From: Candidatus Avelusimicrobium bubulum
GTDB taxonomy: Bacteria > Elusimicrobiota > Elusimicrobia > Elusimicrobiales > Elusimicrobiaceae
Reading direction: 5' to 3'
Length of the DNA: 38,266 nucleotides
NCBI GenBank assembly: GCA_902798835.1
Contig: CADBYN010000012.1
Coordinates: forward strand, 1 to 38,266
A program made the position numbers and the translations under genes. The notes under the pieces are model-generated. The model did no database searches. It had not been told where the DNA came from and worked only from the letters and a program-made list of their open reading frames with translations. Positions 23,869 through 31,324 of this stretch are shown here, piece by piece; within the stretch, counting starts at the first letter, position 1; each line of letters starts with the position of its first letter.

Positions 23869-24357
23869 ATGAAAAAAATAGCGTGCCTACTAGCAATCCT
23901 TTATATCGGTGGAATCGGGTTTGTACAAACGGTTTACGCCTTTGACTATGACAACGTAGTCTCCGAGGCCAATGTCCCGTCTTCAAATGTATTGGCTACG
24001 ATTACAGCCAACCTTGAAGAGCAGACCGTTTCTCTACCCCAGGAAACTTATGGGCGTTTTACGTTGGCTAACCCTAAAATTGATGTTGGCGATATGACTA
24101 TAAATATCGAAGTTGTTGCCCAGGAAACTGAAAAGCCTTTAAAATTACATATCTCAAGAACAGATAAAGAAAATAGGGATGTGGACGTCCAACATTGGGC
24201 ACAAAACCCGATACAGCTTAAGACGGAAAATGGAGAAGGAGAAACTCTCGTGGAAGTTGATGGCGTTAAAGAAAGCACATCTTTCCGTGTCCTCAACTTG
24301 GCGTGGACAGACACCGAAGGAAAAGTACATAACGAATTCATCGGCAGAATATATTAA
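23869..24357 (+). CDS. Secreted protein of unknown function
   Basis: A 162-residue protein with a signal peptide (MKKIACLLAILYIGGIGFVQ, cleavage near YAF). The acidic mature part looks beta-rich with alternating strands (TANLEEQTVSLPQETYGRFT, DMTINIEVVAQE, TSFRVLNLAWTD). No Cys is left after the signal peptide, and I recognise no catalytic motif. A pilus- or adhesin-like beta fold is possible but not supported by a specific motif. GAGGAG precedes the ATG at a normal distance. It stands alone, between the dyad array and a bidirectional terminator. Confidence 0.75.
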   Translation: MKKIACLLAILYIGGIGFVQTVYAFDYDNVVSEANVPSSNVLATITANLEEQTVSLPQETYGRFTLANPKIDVGDMTINIEVVAQETEKPLKLHISRTDKENRDVDVQHWAQNPIQLKTENGEGETLVEVDGVKESTSFRVLNLAWTDTEGKVHNEFIGRIY

Positions 24358-24374
24358 AACTCTACCCCATACAT

Positions 24375-24402
24375 AAAAGCCCCGCACGCAGCGGGGCTTT
24401 TT
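24375..24402. terminator. Bidirectional terminator
   Basis: Stem AAAAGCCCCGC / GCGGGGCTTTT with loop ACGCA and a T-run on both strands. It separates two convergent genes. The hairpin core is identical, loop included, to the one at 25654-25679. Confidence 0.9.
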
Positions 24403-24417
24403 GTAATAACTACAAAT

Positions 24418-25530
24418 TTATTCAGCTATTTTCACTTCGGGGAAAAGTTGTTTCGGAGATTTTAAAGGTTGGCCTTTGTCTGTGGCAAAGGATATTCTGT
24501 ATCCATCATACAACCCCGTCATTCCTCCCAGTTCTCGCGACATATCTAAGGTAAGCGGATGCACCTTCCCCAAGGGTTCCAAATGGATGTAATATCCCTT
24601 TTCCAATGCCTTCTTTACATATAGCTGATCTATTTCTGTAAGCACAACCCCCGTAATACCATCATTGGAAAGCACTTTATTGGCTAATAGGTCTTCTCCT
24701 TCGTGCGTTAACTTATAGTGAACATCCAATTGCTCATACGCAAGACGGGCCCCTTTTTCACTAATAGGGGCTTTTTGAACGGCCTCTCTCCACCCTGCGG
24801 CTTTACTTTGGTTGAACGAAATCCATTGTTGATTTTTGAAGTCCAAAATAAACGCTTCCCGCAGCGGACCTCCCTCTTGGGTTGCCATGCCAATCACAAA
24901 AAACCCGGGCAAACTCTCAGATTTTGTACTCATCGTGCTGCGATAAGCCCGTTCCATAGCCTCCGGGAGCGTTTGATCCGCGTGCCATCCCTTTGAAAGC
25001 ACATATTCTATATTGTTTAACCCGGCGAAACATTTCCCGTAATATCTAGCCTCTTGGCCGGGGTACACCTCCGCCAGGCGGTTTTCCATATCTTTAAGGA
25101 ATTGTTCTTTACCTAAGAGCGTCTTCCACGGTTGATCCATATATCCGTTAACCGGGGTTTGCGCATATTCTGCTAAAGAATAGGAAGTATGAGCCTTCTT
25201 GGCTACATATTCGGCTGATAATAAACGCGGTTTGACTGCTACTAAACGGCGTATTTTGTTTTGCAATTTATGTAAAAGAGGTGGATGTGAATAAACTTGG
25301 CGAGCTTGATAATAATGACTGGTTATCATGGGCGAGGAAGGATTCATAATTTCGCGCGCGACAGACGGGCTGCTTACCGCAACTCTTTTGCGCAACACAC
25401 GTTTGTTTAACACTTTAGCACTGCGGCTAATCGCACGACCCGTTGGCATTTTTAGCGGCTTAATACTAATTGCAAACGGACAAGTTGCCAAAAACATTAC
25501 AGCGGTACATAAACAAATTTTTTTCTGCAT
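24418..25530 (-). CDS. Exported protein of unknown function
   Basis: A 370-residue protein with a signal peptide (MQKKICLCTAVMFLATCPFA). Residues about 20-110 are very basic (RAISRSAKVLNKRVLRKRVA, KLQNKIRRLVAVKPRLLS) and may be a linker. A folded C-terminal part begins near residue 130 and contains a segment with Cys and Gly (YYGKCFAGLNNIEYVL), then strands such as REAFILDFKNQQWISF. I considered a papain-like or transglutaminase-like domain because of this Cys, but no His/Asp partner motif could be placed with confidence. ATG 25530 is chosen because GGAG lies 9 nt upstream and the signal peptide starts there; an upstream ATG at 25545 would add five residues. Confidence 0.7.
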   Translation of the reverse strand: MQKKICLCTAVMFLATCPFAISIKPLKMPTGRAISRSAKVLNKRVLRKRVAVSSPSVAREIMNPSSPMITSHYYQARQVYSHPPLLHKLQNKIRRLVAVKPRLLSAEYVAKKAHTSYSLAEYAQTPVNGYMDQPWKTLLGKEQFLKDMENRLAEVYPGQEARYYGKCFAGLNNIEYVLSKGWHADQTLPEAMERAYRSTMSTKSESLPGFFVIGMATQEGGPLREAFILDFKNQQWISFNQSKAAGWREAVQKAPISEKGARLAYEQLDVHYKLTHEGEDLLANKVLSNDGITGVVLTEIDQLYVKKALEKGYYIHLEPLGKVHPLTLDMSRELGGMTGLYDGYRISFATDKGQPLKSPKQLFPEVKIAE

Positions 25531-25653
25531 TTCCGGTTGCTCCATCTGATAAATTAAAATTGTTCACTTTCAGTGTATACCTCATTTTAACTATTTCGCT
25601 TAAAGTAGTAAATGCCCTTTAGTCCTAGGAGCCCATCTGGACCCAATACGCAC

Positions 25654-25679
25654 AAAGCCCCGCACGCAGCGGGGCTTTT
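25654..25679 (-). terminator. Terminator after the small beta-barrel gene
   Basis: Stem AAAGCCCCGC / GCGGGGCTTT with loop ACGCA. It lies about 16 nt after the stop of the leftward gene ending at 25695. The T-run on the minus strand is short (TTTGTG), so it may be less efficient. Confidence 0.7.
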
Positions 25680-25694
25680 GAATTATCTTGTTGT

Positions 25695-26357
25695 TTAAAA
25701 GCGTTTATTCACGCGCAATTGAAAAGACATGTAACTCAAGTTGCGGTTTCCTTTGCTCTTAATGGGAGAGGGTGCCCCATCGGTCAATTTGTCATAGTCA
25801 TAAGAAAAACCGTTTAAACGGGCTTCTAACCCCCAACTCCAACCGCTATGGCCAATATCGCTTTCCAACCCGGCACCGATAAACCAACCAAACGAGTTAT
25901 CGGTAGCACTTTTATGATAATGCAAAGAGCCGGAGTCAACTTTCATCTTCTGTTTGGATGACACCAACCCCGCGCCTACGGGCACGTACAAACGGAAACG
26001 ATTTTGCGGGTTTAAGGTAAACCGTGCCGAAAGCATCGCGTTAAAAAGCCGGCTGTTCATTTCTTCATCATCGCCGGAACCAACGAAATTCACATCTCCC
26101 CCATCAAAAAACGCAGCTGACAGATCGGCCCCTAGGCCAATATGTTCTTCCACGGTGTAATAGTAGGCAAGGCCCCACTCGTCTCCTAAGGTTCCCCAGT
26201 CTAAGGTATCTCCATAATTGGAATAAGTAATTCCTGAATTTTGCAGTTGAAAACCCAAACCAACGCGCCCGCCAACCATATGCTGCCCCACTTCCAGCTG
26301 GGCAAATGCGGCGGTGCTTAAAAACAAAGTTACAAACACAAATAATAGTTTCTTCAT
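25695..26357 (-). CDS. Outer-membrane beta-barrel protein, small
   Basis: A 220-residue protein with a signal peptide (MKKLLFVFVTLFLSTAAFA). The mature chain has eight to ten predicted beta strands: GGRVGLGFQLQ, WGLAYYYTVEEHIGLGADLS, NAMLSARFTLNP, RFRLYVPVGAGLVSS, FGWFIGAGLESDIG, WSWGLEARLNGFSY. The last strand ends LSYMSFQLRVNKRF, with the C-terminal Phe of outer-membrane barrels. The general type is the OmpA/OmpW-like 8-stranded barrel. The function is unknown. It is separate from its neighbours and has its own terminator. Confidence 0.8.
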   Translation of the reverse strand: MKKLLFVFVTLFLSTAAFAQLEVGQHMVGGRVGLGFQLQNSGITYSNYGDTLDWGTLGDEWGLAYYYTVEEHIGLGADLSAAFFDGGDVNFVGSGDDEEMNSRLFNAMLSARFTLNPQNRFRLYVPVGAGLVSSKQKMKVDSGSLHYHKSATDNSFGWFIGAGLESDIGHSGWSWGLEARLNGFSYDYDKLTDGAPSPIKSKGNRNLSYMSFQLRVNKRF

Positions 26358-26401
26358 AACTCATCCCACAAGTGATCTTTTCTAGTATCTTATCAAATTT
26401 T

Positions 26402-26409
26402 GCTATATT
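26402..26409 (+). promoter_or_regulatory. Extended -10 box ahead of the tag remnant
   Basis: TTTTGCTATATT, an extended -10 of the TGnTATnnT type, ends about 17 nt before ATG 26427. AAAGGA lies between as ribosome-binding site. This suggests the gene was expressed until recently. Confidence 0.45.
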
Positions 26410-26426
26410 TGAATAAAGGATATTAT

Positions 26427-26964
26427 ATGGGATATTGTACCGATTGGTGTACAACCAAAGCCGACGAAATTTACCACAACACCGAGTGGGGCCGCCCCTT
26501 GCATGATGACCGCAAGCAATTTGAATTTTTAATGCTTGAAGTAATGCAATGCGGGCTTTCCTGGCAGTTAATGCTTAAAAAACGCGCTATTTTTCATCAA
26601 TGTTTTGACAATTTTAATTTCAACAAAATCGCCCGCTACACCGCCACAGACATTAAACGTATTTTGAACACTCCCGAAATGATCCGCTCCGAACGTAAAA
26701 TTAAAGCCGTTATTCAAAATGCACGCGCCTTCCTACGAGTACGTAAAGAGTTCGGCTCGTTCAGCACTTTTTTGTGGAATTACACAAACGGCAAAACCAT
26801 CTTTTAAAAAACGCGGGTTCACCTTCTTGGGGCCAGTTACGGTATATTCCCACTTGCAGGCCTGCGGCATTATCAATGACCACAGCGCAGACTGCCCGCT
26901 ATTCCAACTAATCAACCAAAAACATCCCACTGTAAAAAAACCGCGTGACCAAGAGTCTTTTTAA
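26427..26964 (+). pseudogene. tag: DNA-3-methyladenine glycosylase I (tag), broken by internal deletion
   Basis: The first 127 codons (26427-26807, MGYCTDWC... to NGKTIF) are a good Tag N-terminus: C4 and H17 of the zinc site, YHNTEWGRPLHDD with the catalytic Glu, and GLSWQLMLKKR. Translation then hits TAA. The rest of the protein continues one frame over: KKRGFTFLGPVTVYSHLQAC and NDHSADC, with the second zinc pair (His and Cys four residues apart). Tag proteins have about 23 residues between these two parts; here they abut. The cause is therefore a deletion of roughly 70 nt, with length of form 3n+2, not a single-base slip. Tag removes 3-methyladenine from alkylated DNA. The remaining zinc ligands are intact, so the loss looks recent. 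A sequencing or assembly error is possible but would have to remove about 70 nt. Confidence 0.85.
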
Positions 26965-27059
26965 TTTTTTGTTTATTTTTGTGGGAAAAACCCTCATAAA
27001 AAGGTAAAATAGTGTGTAGCCGCTTTTGGTAATTTTACAGGGAACTGATTTATAGATAA

Positions 27060-27596
27060 ATGTATTTTTCGCGCGTATTAAAAATCCTCTGCATCCTGGG
27101 ACTCAGCCTATTTGCCGCTCCGAATGCGCGGGGCGAAAGTACATTGGTACAATCCTGTAAAGATAGCATTGTCACCACCTGGACCGAAAGCCGCCTGGAA
27201 CTGATTATTCCCGTCAACACTTGGCATAATCGTTCCAGTTATACTCACGAACAAATTGAAGATTATAACGAACGCCCCTGGGGCGGTGGCTTGGCTAAAA
27301 CACGTATAGACGAAAAAGGCAACCGTCACCGCATTTTGGCACTTGTGTTTCAAGATTCTTTTAATAGCGCCGAGCCAACGTTCGGTTATTCCTGGCAAGC
27401 AGTTTGGTATCCCGAAAATACCGTTCGCCCCACGCTAGGGGTTGTAGCCGGAGTCACGTTCCGCCATAGTTATGACTGGATCCCCATTCCCGCTGCTATT
27501 CCCGTAGCAGGGTTGGATATAGGGCATTTTTCGTTGGAAACCACGTACTTACTTGGGTTTGATGTATTATTTACTTGGGTTACGTGGCGGTTTTAA
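27060..27596 (+). CDS. pagP: Lipid A palmitoyltransferase PagP
   Basis: A 178-residue outer-membrane enzyme that moves an acyl chain from a phospholipid to lipid A. A signal peptide covers about residues 1-25. The match to E. coli PagP is clear: IIPVNTWHNR, YNERPWGGG, R-x-DEKGN, and D99-S100 followed by F-N. The catalytic His56 and Asp99 are 43 residues apart, the same as E. coli His33 and Asp76, with Ser100 matching Ser77. The C-terminus ends FTWVTWRF, an aromatic barrel end. The position equal to E. coli Gly88 (acyl-chain ruler, GYGW) is Ser111 (GYSW). No good ribosome-binding site precedes the ATG; AGGGA is 16 nt away. PagP is mainly known from Gammaproteobacteria and a few others, so its presence here is notable. 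Confidence 0.92.
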   Translation: MYFSRVLKILCILGLSLFAAPNARGESTLVQSCKDSIVTTWTESRLELIIPVNTWHNRSSYTHEQIEDYNERPWGGGLAKTRIDEKGNRHRILALVFQDSFNSAEPTFGYSWQAVWYPENTVRPTLGVVAGVTFRHSYDWIPIPAAIPVAGLDIGHFSLETTYLLGFDVLFTWVTWRF

Positions 27597-27654
27597 TAGA
27601 ACGAGCTGGGCTCTGAAAAATTATCCATAATCTTATATCCAGCCGACACAATTT

Positions 27655-27663
27655 TGCTATACT
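27655..27663 (+). promoter_or_regulatory. Extended -10 box of the small secreted protein gene
   Basis: TGCTATACT ends 8 nt before ATG 27672. With no ribosome-binding site in between, the transcript is predicted to be leaderless or to have only 1-2 nt before the start codon. Confidence 0.5.
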
Positions 27664-27671
27664 ATAAGTGT

Positions 27672-27923
27672 ATGAGAGTAAGAAAGTTTCTGCTTTTTTT
27701 CTGTTTGTTAATTACCGCAACGTCAGCCCACGCTGCTACTGAGCCACCCACAATTGACTTTGGTACAGTATACTACTGTCCGGATGGTGAAGGGGCACAG
27801 ACGGTAGCCGTTTCGGACGCAAGCGCCGTGACCACCAAGGGGACCGGGGGTGGTATTGATAGCCAAAGTGGCGGGGCTGCCGGAGTGTATGAAGGCCATT
27901 ACAACATGACGGTAACCTACTAA
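27672..27923 (+). CDS. Small secreted protein, DUF4402-like N-terminal half
   Basis: An 83-residue protein with a signal peptide (MRVRKFLLFFCLLITATSA, cleaved near HAA). The mature chain has TIDFGTVYYCPDGEGAQTVA, TKGTGGGI and SGGAAGVYEGHY, resembling the first half of DUF4402-type secreted beta proteins (FGtv...Gtvtv...Gg...aGxf). That family is usually longer, so this is either a short form or the resemblance is superficial. The TTG at 27654 gives a longer frame but would break the signal peptide. It lies between pagP and the Mla operon and ends before its own terminator, so it is a separate unit. Confidence 0.6.
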   Translation: MRVRKFLLFFCLLITATSAHAATEPPTIDFGTVYYCPDGEGAQTVAVSDASAVTTKGTGGGIDSQSGGAAGVYEGHYNMTVTY

Positions 27924-27940
27924 TTGAAACAAAAGTTTAA

Positions 27941-27967
27941 AAACACCCCCACCCGGGGGTGTTTTTA
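27941..27967 (+). terminator. Intrinsic terminator before the Mla operon
   Basis: Stem AAACACCCCC / GGGGGTGTTT (10 bp) with a 4-nt loop, followed by T-rich sequence (TTTTTATTTTA). Confidence 0.9.
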
Positions 27968-28026
27968 TTTTATTCCGTTAGGAACTTACCCTGTCCATAT
28001 TTCCCTTTACGTTTACATCAAAAATT

Positions 28027-28032
28027 TATAAC
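28027..28032 (+). promoter_or_regulatory. Putative -10 box of the mla operon
   Basis: TATAAC ends 8 nt before the mlaE ATG at 28041, with no ribosome-binding site. A TTTACG is 15 nt upstream, a short spacer for a -35. A leaderless start is plausible but the box is weak. Confidence 0.35.
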
Positions 28033-28040
28033 TTATAAAT

Positions 28041-29126
28041 ATGATTGCGGTCAAAACCAAAGATGACTTTATAATCTATACTTTAGAAGGTGTTCTGACT
28101 GGGACAGAACACATTGATGTGCCCACTTCCGGGTTAGACAATAAAAAAATACAACTGGTAGGCCAAAATGTTGACTCCTGGAACACGGACTTCGTAATCA
28201 CTCTTTTCAATGCATTAAAGCATATCCCCCAAGAAAATATTACTTATTCCAAATTACCAAAGGGCATGGAGCAACTACTTCGTTTGGCCTTTCAAGCCCC
28301 TTATAAAGAGCAAGAAATTCCCCCAAAAAAACTCCCCTTTCTGGAACGCATTGGCGAGTTAGGCATCCTCTTTTGTCGCAGCGTCAAAAAAGGAGCTACA
28401 TTTATCTGTGAGTGTTTATCTTCTTGGGGAAGACAACTGATTGGCAATGCCGTCTATCGCAGCAAGGATTTTTGGATGATTTTAGCCGATTGTGGCCCTA
28501 AATCCATCTTAATCGTATCGCTCATCAGCTTTATGGTCGGGCTCATTTTGGCCTTTGTAGGTGCCATACAACTTAAAACCTTTGGCGCACAGATTTACGT
28601 GGCTAGCCTAGTTACCATCGGCATGACGCGTATTATGGGGGCCATCATGACAGGCGTTATCATGGCCGGCCGAACGGGTGCCTCTTATGCGGCCACTATC
28701 GGCACTATGCAAGTTAACGAGGAGTTAGATGCCTTGCAAACCATGGGGATTTCGCGAACCGACTTTTTAGTCCTACCGCGCATGAACGCGCTGCTGCTCT
28801 GCATGCCTATTTTGATTTTACTCTCAGACTTTATGGGTATCGTGGGTGGCTGCTTTGTGTGTGTGCTGTTCTGGGATATCCCGCTGTCGGAATACATTAA
28901 ATATGCCGTTAATTCTTTTTATTTGACCAATTTCCTCGTGGGCGTTTTCCACGGCATTGTTTTTGGACTTATCATTGCTTTATGCGGGTGTTATTTCGGC
29001 GTGAACTGTGGGCGTAATGCCGATAGCGTAGGAACTGCCACCACGAATGCCGTAGTATATGCCATTGTGTGGATGATTGTAATGACAGGTATTTTAACTG
29101 CCGTTTGTGAAGGGTTGGGGGTCTAA
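28041..29126 (+). CDS. mlaE: Mla-type permease MlaE with N-terminal STAS-like domain
   Basis: A 361-residue protein: about 95 residues of soluble N-terminal STAS-like domain, a linker, then the MlaE permease (about residues 115-361) with roughly five membrane helices. Recognisable permease segments are GAIQLKTFGAQIYVASLVTI, GAIMTGVIMAGRTGASYAATIGTM and NEELDALQTMGISRTDFLVLPRM. In E. coli the STAS protein MlaB is separate; here it is fused to the permease. With MlaF and MlaD it forms an ABC-type complex in the inner membrane for phospholipid transport between the membranes. Its TAA overlaps the ATG of the ATPase gene. Confidence 0.9.
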   Translation: MIAVKTKDDFIIYTLEGVLTGTEHIDVPTSGLDNKKIQLVGQNVDSWNTDFVITLFNALKHIPQENITYSKLPKGMEQLLRLAFQAPYKEQEIPPKKLPFLERIGELGILFCRSVKKGATFICECLSSWGRQLIGNAVYRSKDFWMILADCGPKSILIVSLISFMVGLILAFVGAIQLKTFGAQIYVASLVTIGMTRIMGAIMTGVIMAGRTGASYAATIGTMQVNEELDALQTMGISRTDFLVLPRMNALLLCMPILILLSDFMGIVGGCFVCVLFWDIPLSEYIKYAVNSFYLTNFLVGVFHGIVFGLIIALCGCYFGVNCGRNADSVGTATTNAVVYAIVWMIVMTGILTAVCEGLGV

Positions 29127-29896
29127 TGAAACCAGATCCTATTATTCGTGTCAAAAACGTAAGCATCGGTTATGATGGTAAAGTCATCATGAAGGATTTA
29201 TCGTTTGATATCCCCAAAGGTGATATCTTCATCATCATGGGCGGATCCGGCTGCGGGAAAAGCACGCTGCTGCGTACGCTGACCGGTCTCATCCCCGCAC
29301 AAGCCGGGCAAATCTCCATACGCGATATAGATTTCATCAATGCCAATTCAAAAGACAAATTGGAAATTATGAAAAATAGCGGTATTTTGTACCAAGGCGG
29401 TGCCCTGTTTAGTTCCATGTCCTTGGCAGAAAACGTAGCCCTTCCTTTGCAACAATATACCTCGTATTCGCAAGACAAAATCAACCAAATTGTAGCGTTT
29501 AAGTTGGCCTTGGTGGGACTATCGGGCTACGAGGAGTACTATCCCTCTGAAATCAGTGGAGGCATGCGTAAACGCGCAGGCCTGGCGCGTGCATTGGCGT
29601 TAGACCCCGAAATTGTTTATTTTGACGAACCCTCCGCTGGGTTGGACCCTGTCAGCTCCAAAAATTTAGATGATTTGATATTGGAAATTAACAAAACGTT
29701 AGGCACAACAATTATTGTGGTAACGCATGAATTATCTTCTATTTTCGCCATCGGGAAGAATAGTATTTTCTTGGATAAAACGATTCACACTATTTCGGCA
29801 AAAGGGAATCCAAACGAACTGTTGAAGAATCCCCCCAACCGACAGGTTTATGAATTTTTAACAAGAGGAGAAAGTTATGAAAAGAGAACCAAATAA
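29126..29896 (+). CDS. mlaF: Mla-type ATP-binding protein MlaF
   Basis: A 256-residue ABC ATPase. Walker A is GGSGCGKSTLL (residues about 37-47), the Q-loop region is SGILYQGGALFSSMSLAENV, the signature is SGGMRKRAGLARALALDP (SGGM as in the MlaF/MKL group), Walker B is IVYFDEPSAGLDP, and the H-loop is VVTHE. It powers the MlaE permease. The start overlaps the mlaE stop as TAATG, and its end overlaps mlaD by 20 nt, so all three are translated together. Confidence 0.95.
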   Translation: MKPDPIIRVKNVSIGYDGKVIMKDLSFDIPKGDIFIIMGGSGCGKSTLLRTLTGLIPAQAGQISIRDIDFINANSKDKLEIMKNSGILYQGGALFSSMSLAENVALPLQQYTSYSQDKINQIVAFKLALVGLSGYEEYYPSEISGGMRKRAGLARALALDPEIVYFDEPSAGLDPVSSKNLDDLILEINKTLGTTIIVVTHELSSIFAIGKNSIFLDKTIHTISAKGNPNELLKNPPNRQVYEFLTRGESYEKRTK

Positions 29897-30683
29897 AAAA
29901 GTAGTCGGACTTTTTTTAGTAATCGGTTTTGCCTTATTTTTAGGACTAATCGGGCGGACGGTTTTTTATAAAATACATGCAGATACAAAAGACCTAGCCG
30001 TAATGTATTTTACCGAATCATTACAGGGCCTCTCAGAGGGATCTCCCGTTATATTTCAAGGAGTAGAGGTCGGTAAAGTCACGCGCATAGTACTAGTGAC
30101 TAATAAAAATGATTTGAACTTTCATGTGGCGGTCTATATCCGCTTCAAAGAAACAGATATTATCAGTGAGGGGTCTCTTTGGGAAAAATTGTGGAAAAAA
30201 GAGAAAGAGGATTTGGATTTTTTGGACCTCATGATTAAAGAGGGGCTTCGAGCTCGGCTGGCCTCCCAAAGTTATTTAACAGGGCAACTGAGGATTGATT
30301 TGGTCATGTTACCGGATACAGAGGCCACCATGTTTGAGAGTCCTAAAAAGGAGGATATCCCGCAAATTCCGACCGTTTTATCCCAAAAAGAAGAACTTGT
30401 CCGTGGACTCAATAGAATTAAAATTCAAGAAACACTTGAAAAATTTAACGCGGTGACAGAAACATTGGGCAAAGAATTACCTGTTTTATTGCCGACGCTA
30501 ACAGACAGTGCCAAAAATCTAGATAAAACGTTAGTGCGGGTATCTGATAATACAGAGGAGACCCTTGCTAATTTAAATGAAACGCTACACGAAGTTTCCG
30601 ATGCAGCCAAATCGTTACAAAATCTGACAGATTATTTAGAACAACATCCAGAATCCCTCATTAAAGGAAAAAAAGGAGAATAA
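29877..30683 (+). CDS. mlaD: MCE-domain protein MlaD
   Basis: A 268-residue protein anchored by one N-terminal helix (VVGLFLVIGFALFLGLIG). It is followed by one MCE domain (about residues 38-145: YFTESLQGLSEGSPVIFQG, VEVGKVTRIVL, LRARLASQSYLTGQLRIDL). The remaining 110 residues are helical and likely coiled-coil (ETLANLNETLHEVSDAAKSL). MCE proteins form hexameric rings or tubes that carry lipids through the periplasm. The ATG at 29877 has GAGGAG 7 nt upstream. Only one MCE domain is present, unlike PqiB or LetB. Confidence 0.93.
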   Translation: MKREPNKKVVGLFLVIGFALFLGLIGRTVFYKIHADTKDLAVMYFTESLQGLSEGSPVIFQGVEVGKVTRIVLVTNKNDLNFHVAVYIRFKETDIISEGSLWEKLWKKEKEDLDFLDLMIKEGLRARLASQSYLTGQLRIDLVMLPDTEATMFESPKKEDIPQIPTVLSQKEELVRGLNRIKIQETLEKFNAVTETLGKELPVLLPTLTDSAKNLDKTLVRVSDNTEETLANLNETLHEVSDAAKSLQNLTDYLEQHPESLIKGKKGE

Positions 30684-30684
30684 T

Positions 30685-31254
30685 ATGCGATTACTAAAAA
30701 TCATTATTCCTTGTTTGCTACTCGGTGCGTGTGTGTTTGGAACTAGCAAAAATGCCAAATTCTATACACAATCCGCTACCTCAATCAATCCTATCTCTAC
30801 TACCTATACTGCCTTTGTAGGGGTTAATCGGGTCCAGCTTCCCAGATACATCGATCGGCCGCAAATACTGACGCAGCTCAAGGATTCTGCGCAAATTAAC
30901 ATTTCCGAGTACAACCGCTGGGTGGAATTACCTTCCATTTTGACAACGCGCGTGTTAACGGAAAATTTGGGCACACTCCTCCCCGCAGCGCAAATCAAAA
31001 TGAATCAACTTAAAGGGGACGGGTTCGATTGGATTGTCTCTGTGGAAGTTAGTGAAATGAATGCCGTTTTAGGTGATAAAGCAGAGCTCGTGGCATGGTA
31101 TACAATTAAAAATAAGTCTACAAAAATGCTTGCCCGCCAAAAATTTGCCAATACTGTTGAAATCGGCAAAACGTACGATGATTTAGCTCAAGGATATAGT
31201 CAATTGTTGGCGCAACTGAGCCAAGAAATTGCGGGCGTTTTGATTAAAAAGTAA
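30685..31254 (+). CDS. ABC-transport auxiliary lipoprotein (PqiC-like)
   Basis: A 189-residue lipoprotein with lipobox LLGAC (Cys16). The mature part matches the ABC_trans_aux/PqiC type: FVGVNRVQLPRYIDRPQILT, ISEYNRWVELPSILTTRVLTENL and a C-terminal helical segment. In the Pqi system PqiC is an outer-membrane lipoprotein that meets the MCE tube. It starts 2 nt after the mlaD stop, as last gene of the operon. No MlaA or MlaC homologue is visible in this window, so this lipoprotein may supply the outer-membrane end. Confidence 0.82.
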   Translation: MRLLKIIIPCLLLGACVFGTSKNAKFYTQSATSINPISTTYTAFVGVNRVQLPRYIDRPQILTQLKDSAQINISEYNRWVELPSILTTRVLTENLGTLLPAAQIKMNQLKGDGFDWIVSVEVSEMNAVLGDKAELVAWYTIKNKSTKMLARQKFANTVEIGKTYDDLAQGYSQLLAQLSQEIAGVLIKK

Positions 31255-31270
31255 ATTTGTGGACATATTG

Positions 31271-31279
31271 TGCTACAAT
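31271..31279 (+). promoter_or_regulatory. Extended -10 box of the flavoprotein gene
   Basis: TGCTACAAT matches the recurrent TGnTAnnAT pattern. It is 45 nt before ATG 31325, leaving a leader that includes GGGAGGAAAA as ribosome-binding site. Confidence 0.55.
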
Positions 31280-31324
31280 ATACACAGATAAAGATTTATA
31301 ATGATTTTTTCAAGGGAGGAAAAT

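Noticed and set aside
24375-25679. The two identical GCCCCGC-ACGCA-GCGGGGC hairpins as a mobile repeat
   Set aside because: Both lie directly after genes and have terminator form; a related stem at 17804 has another loop. A preferred terminator shape is the simpler reading.
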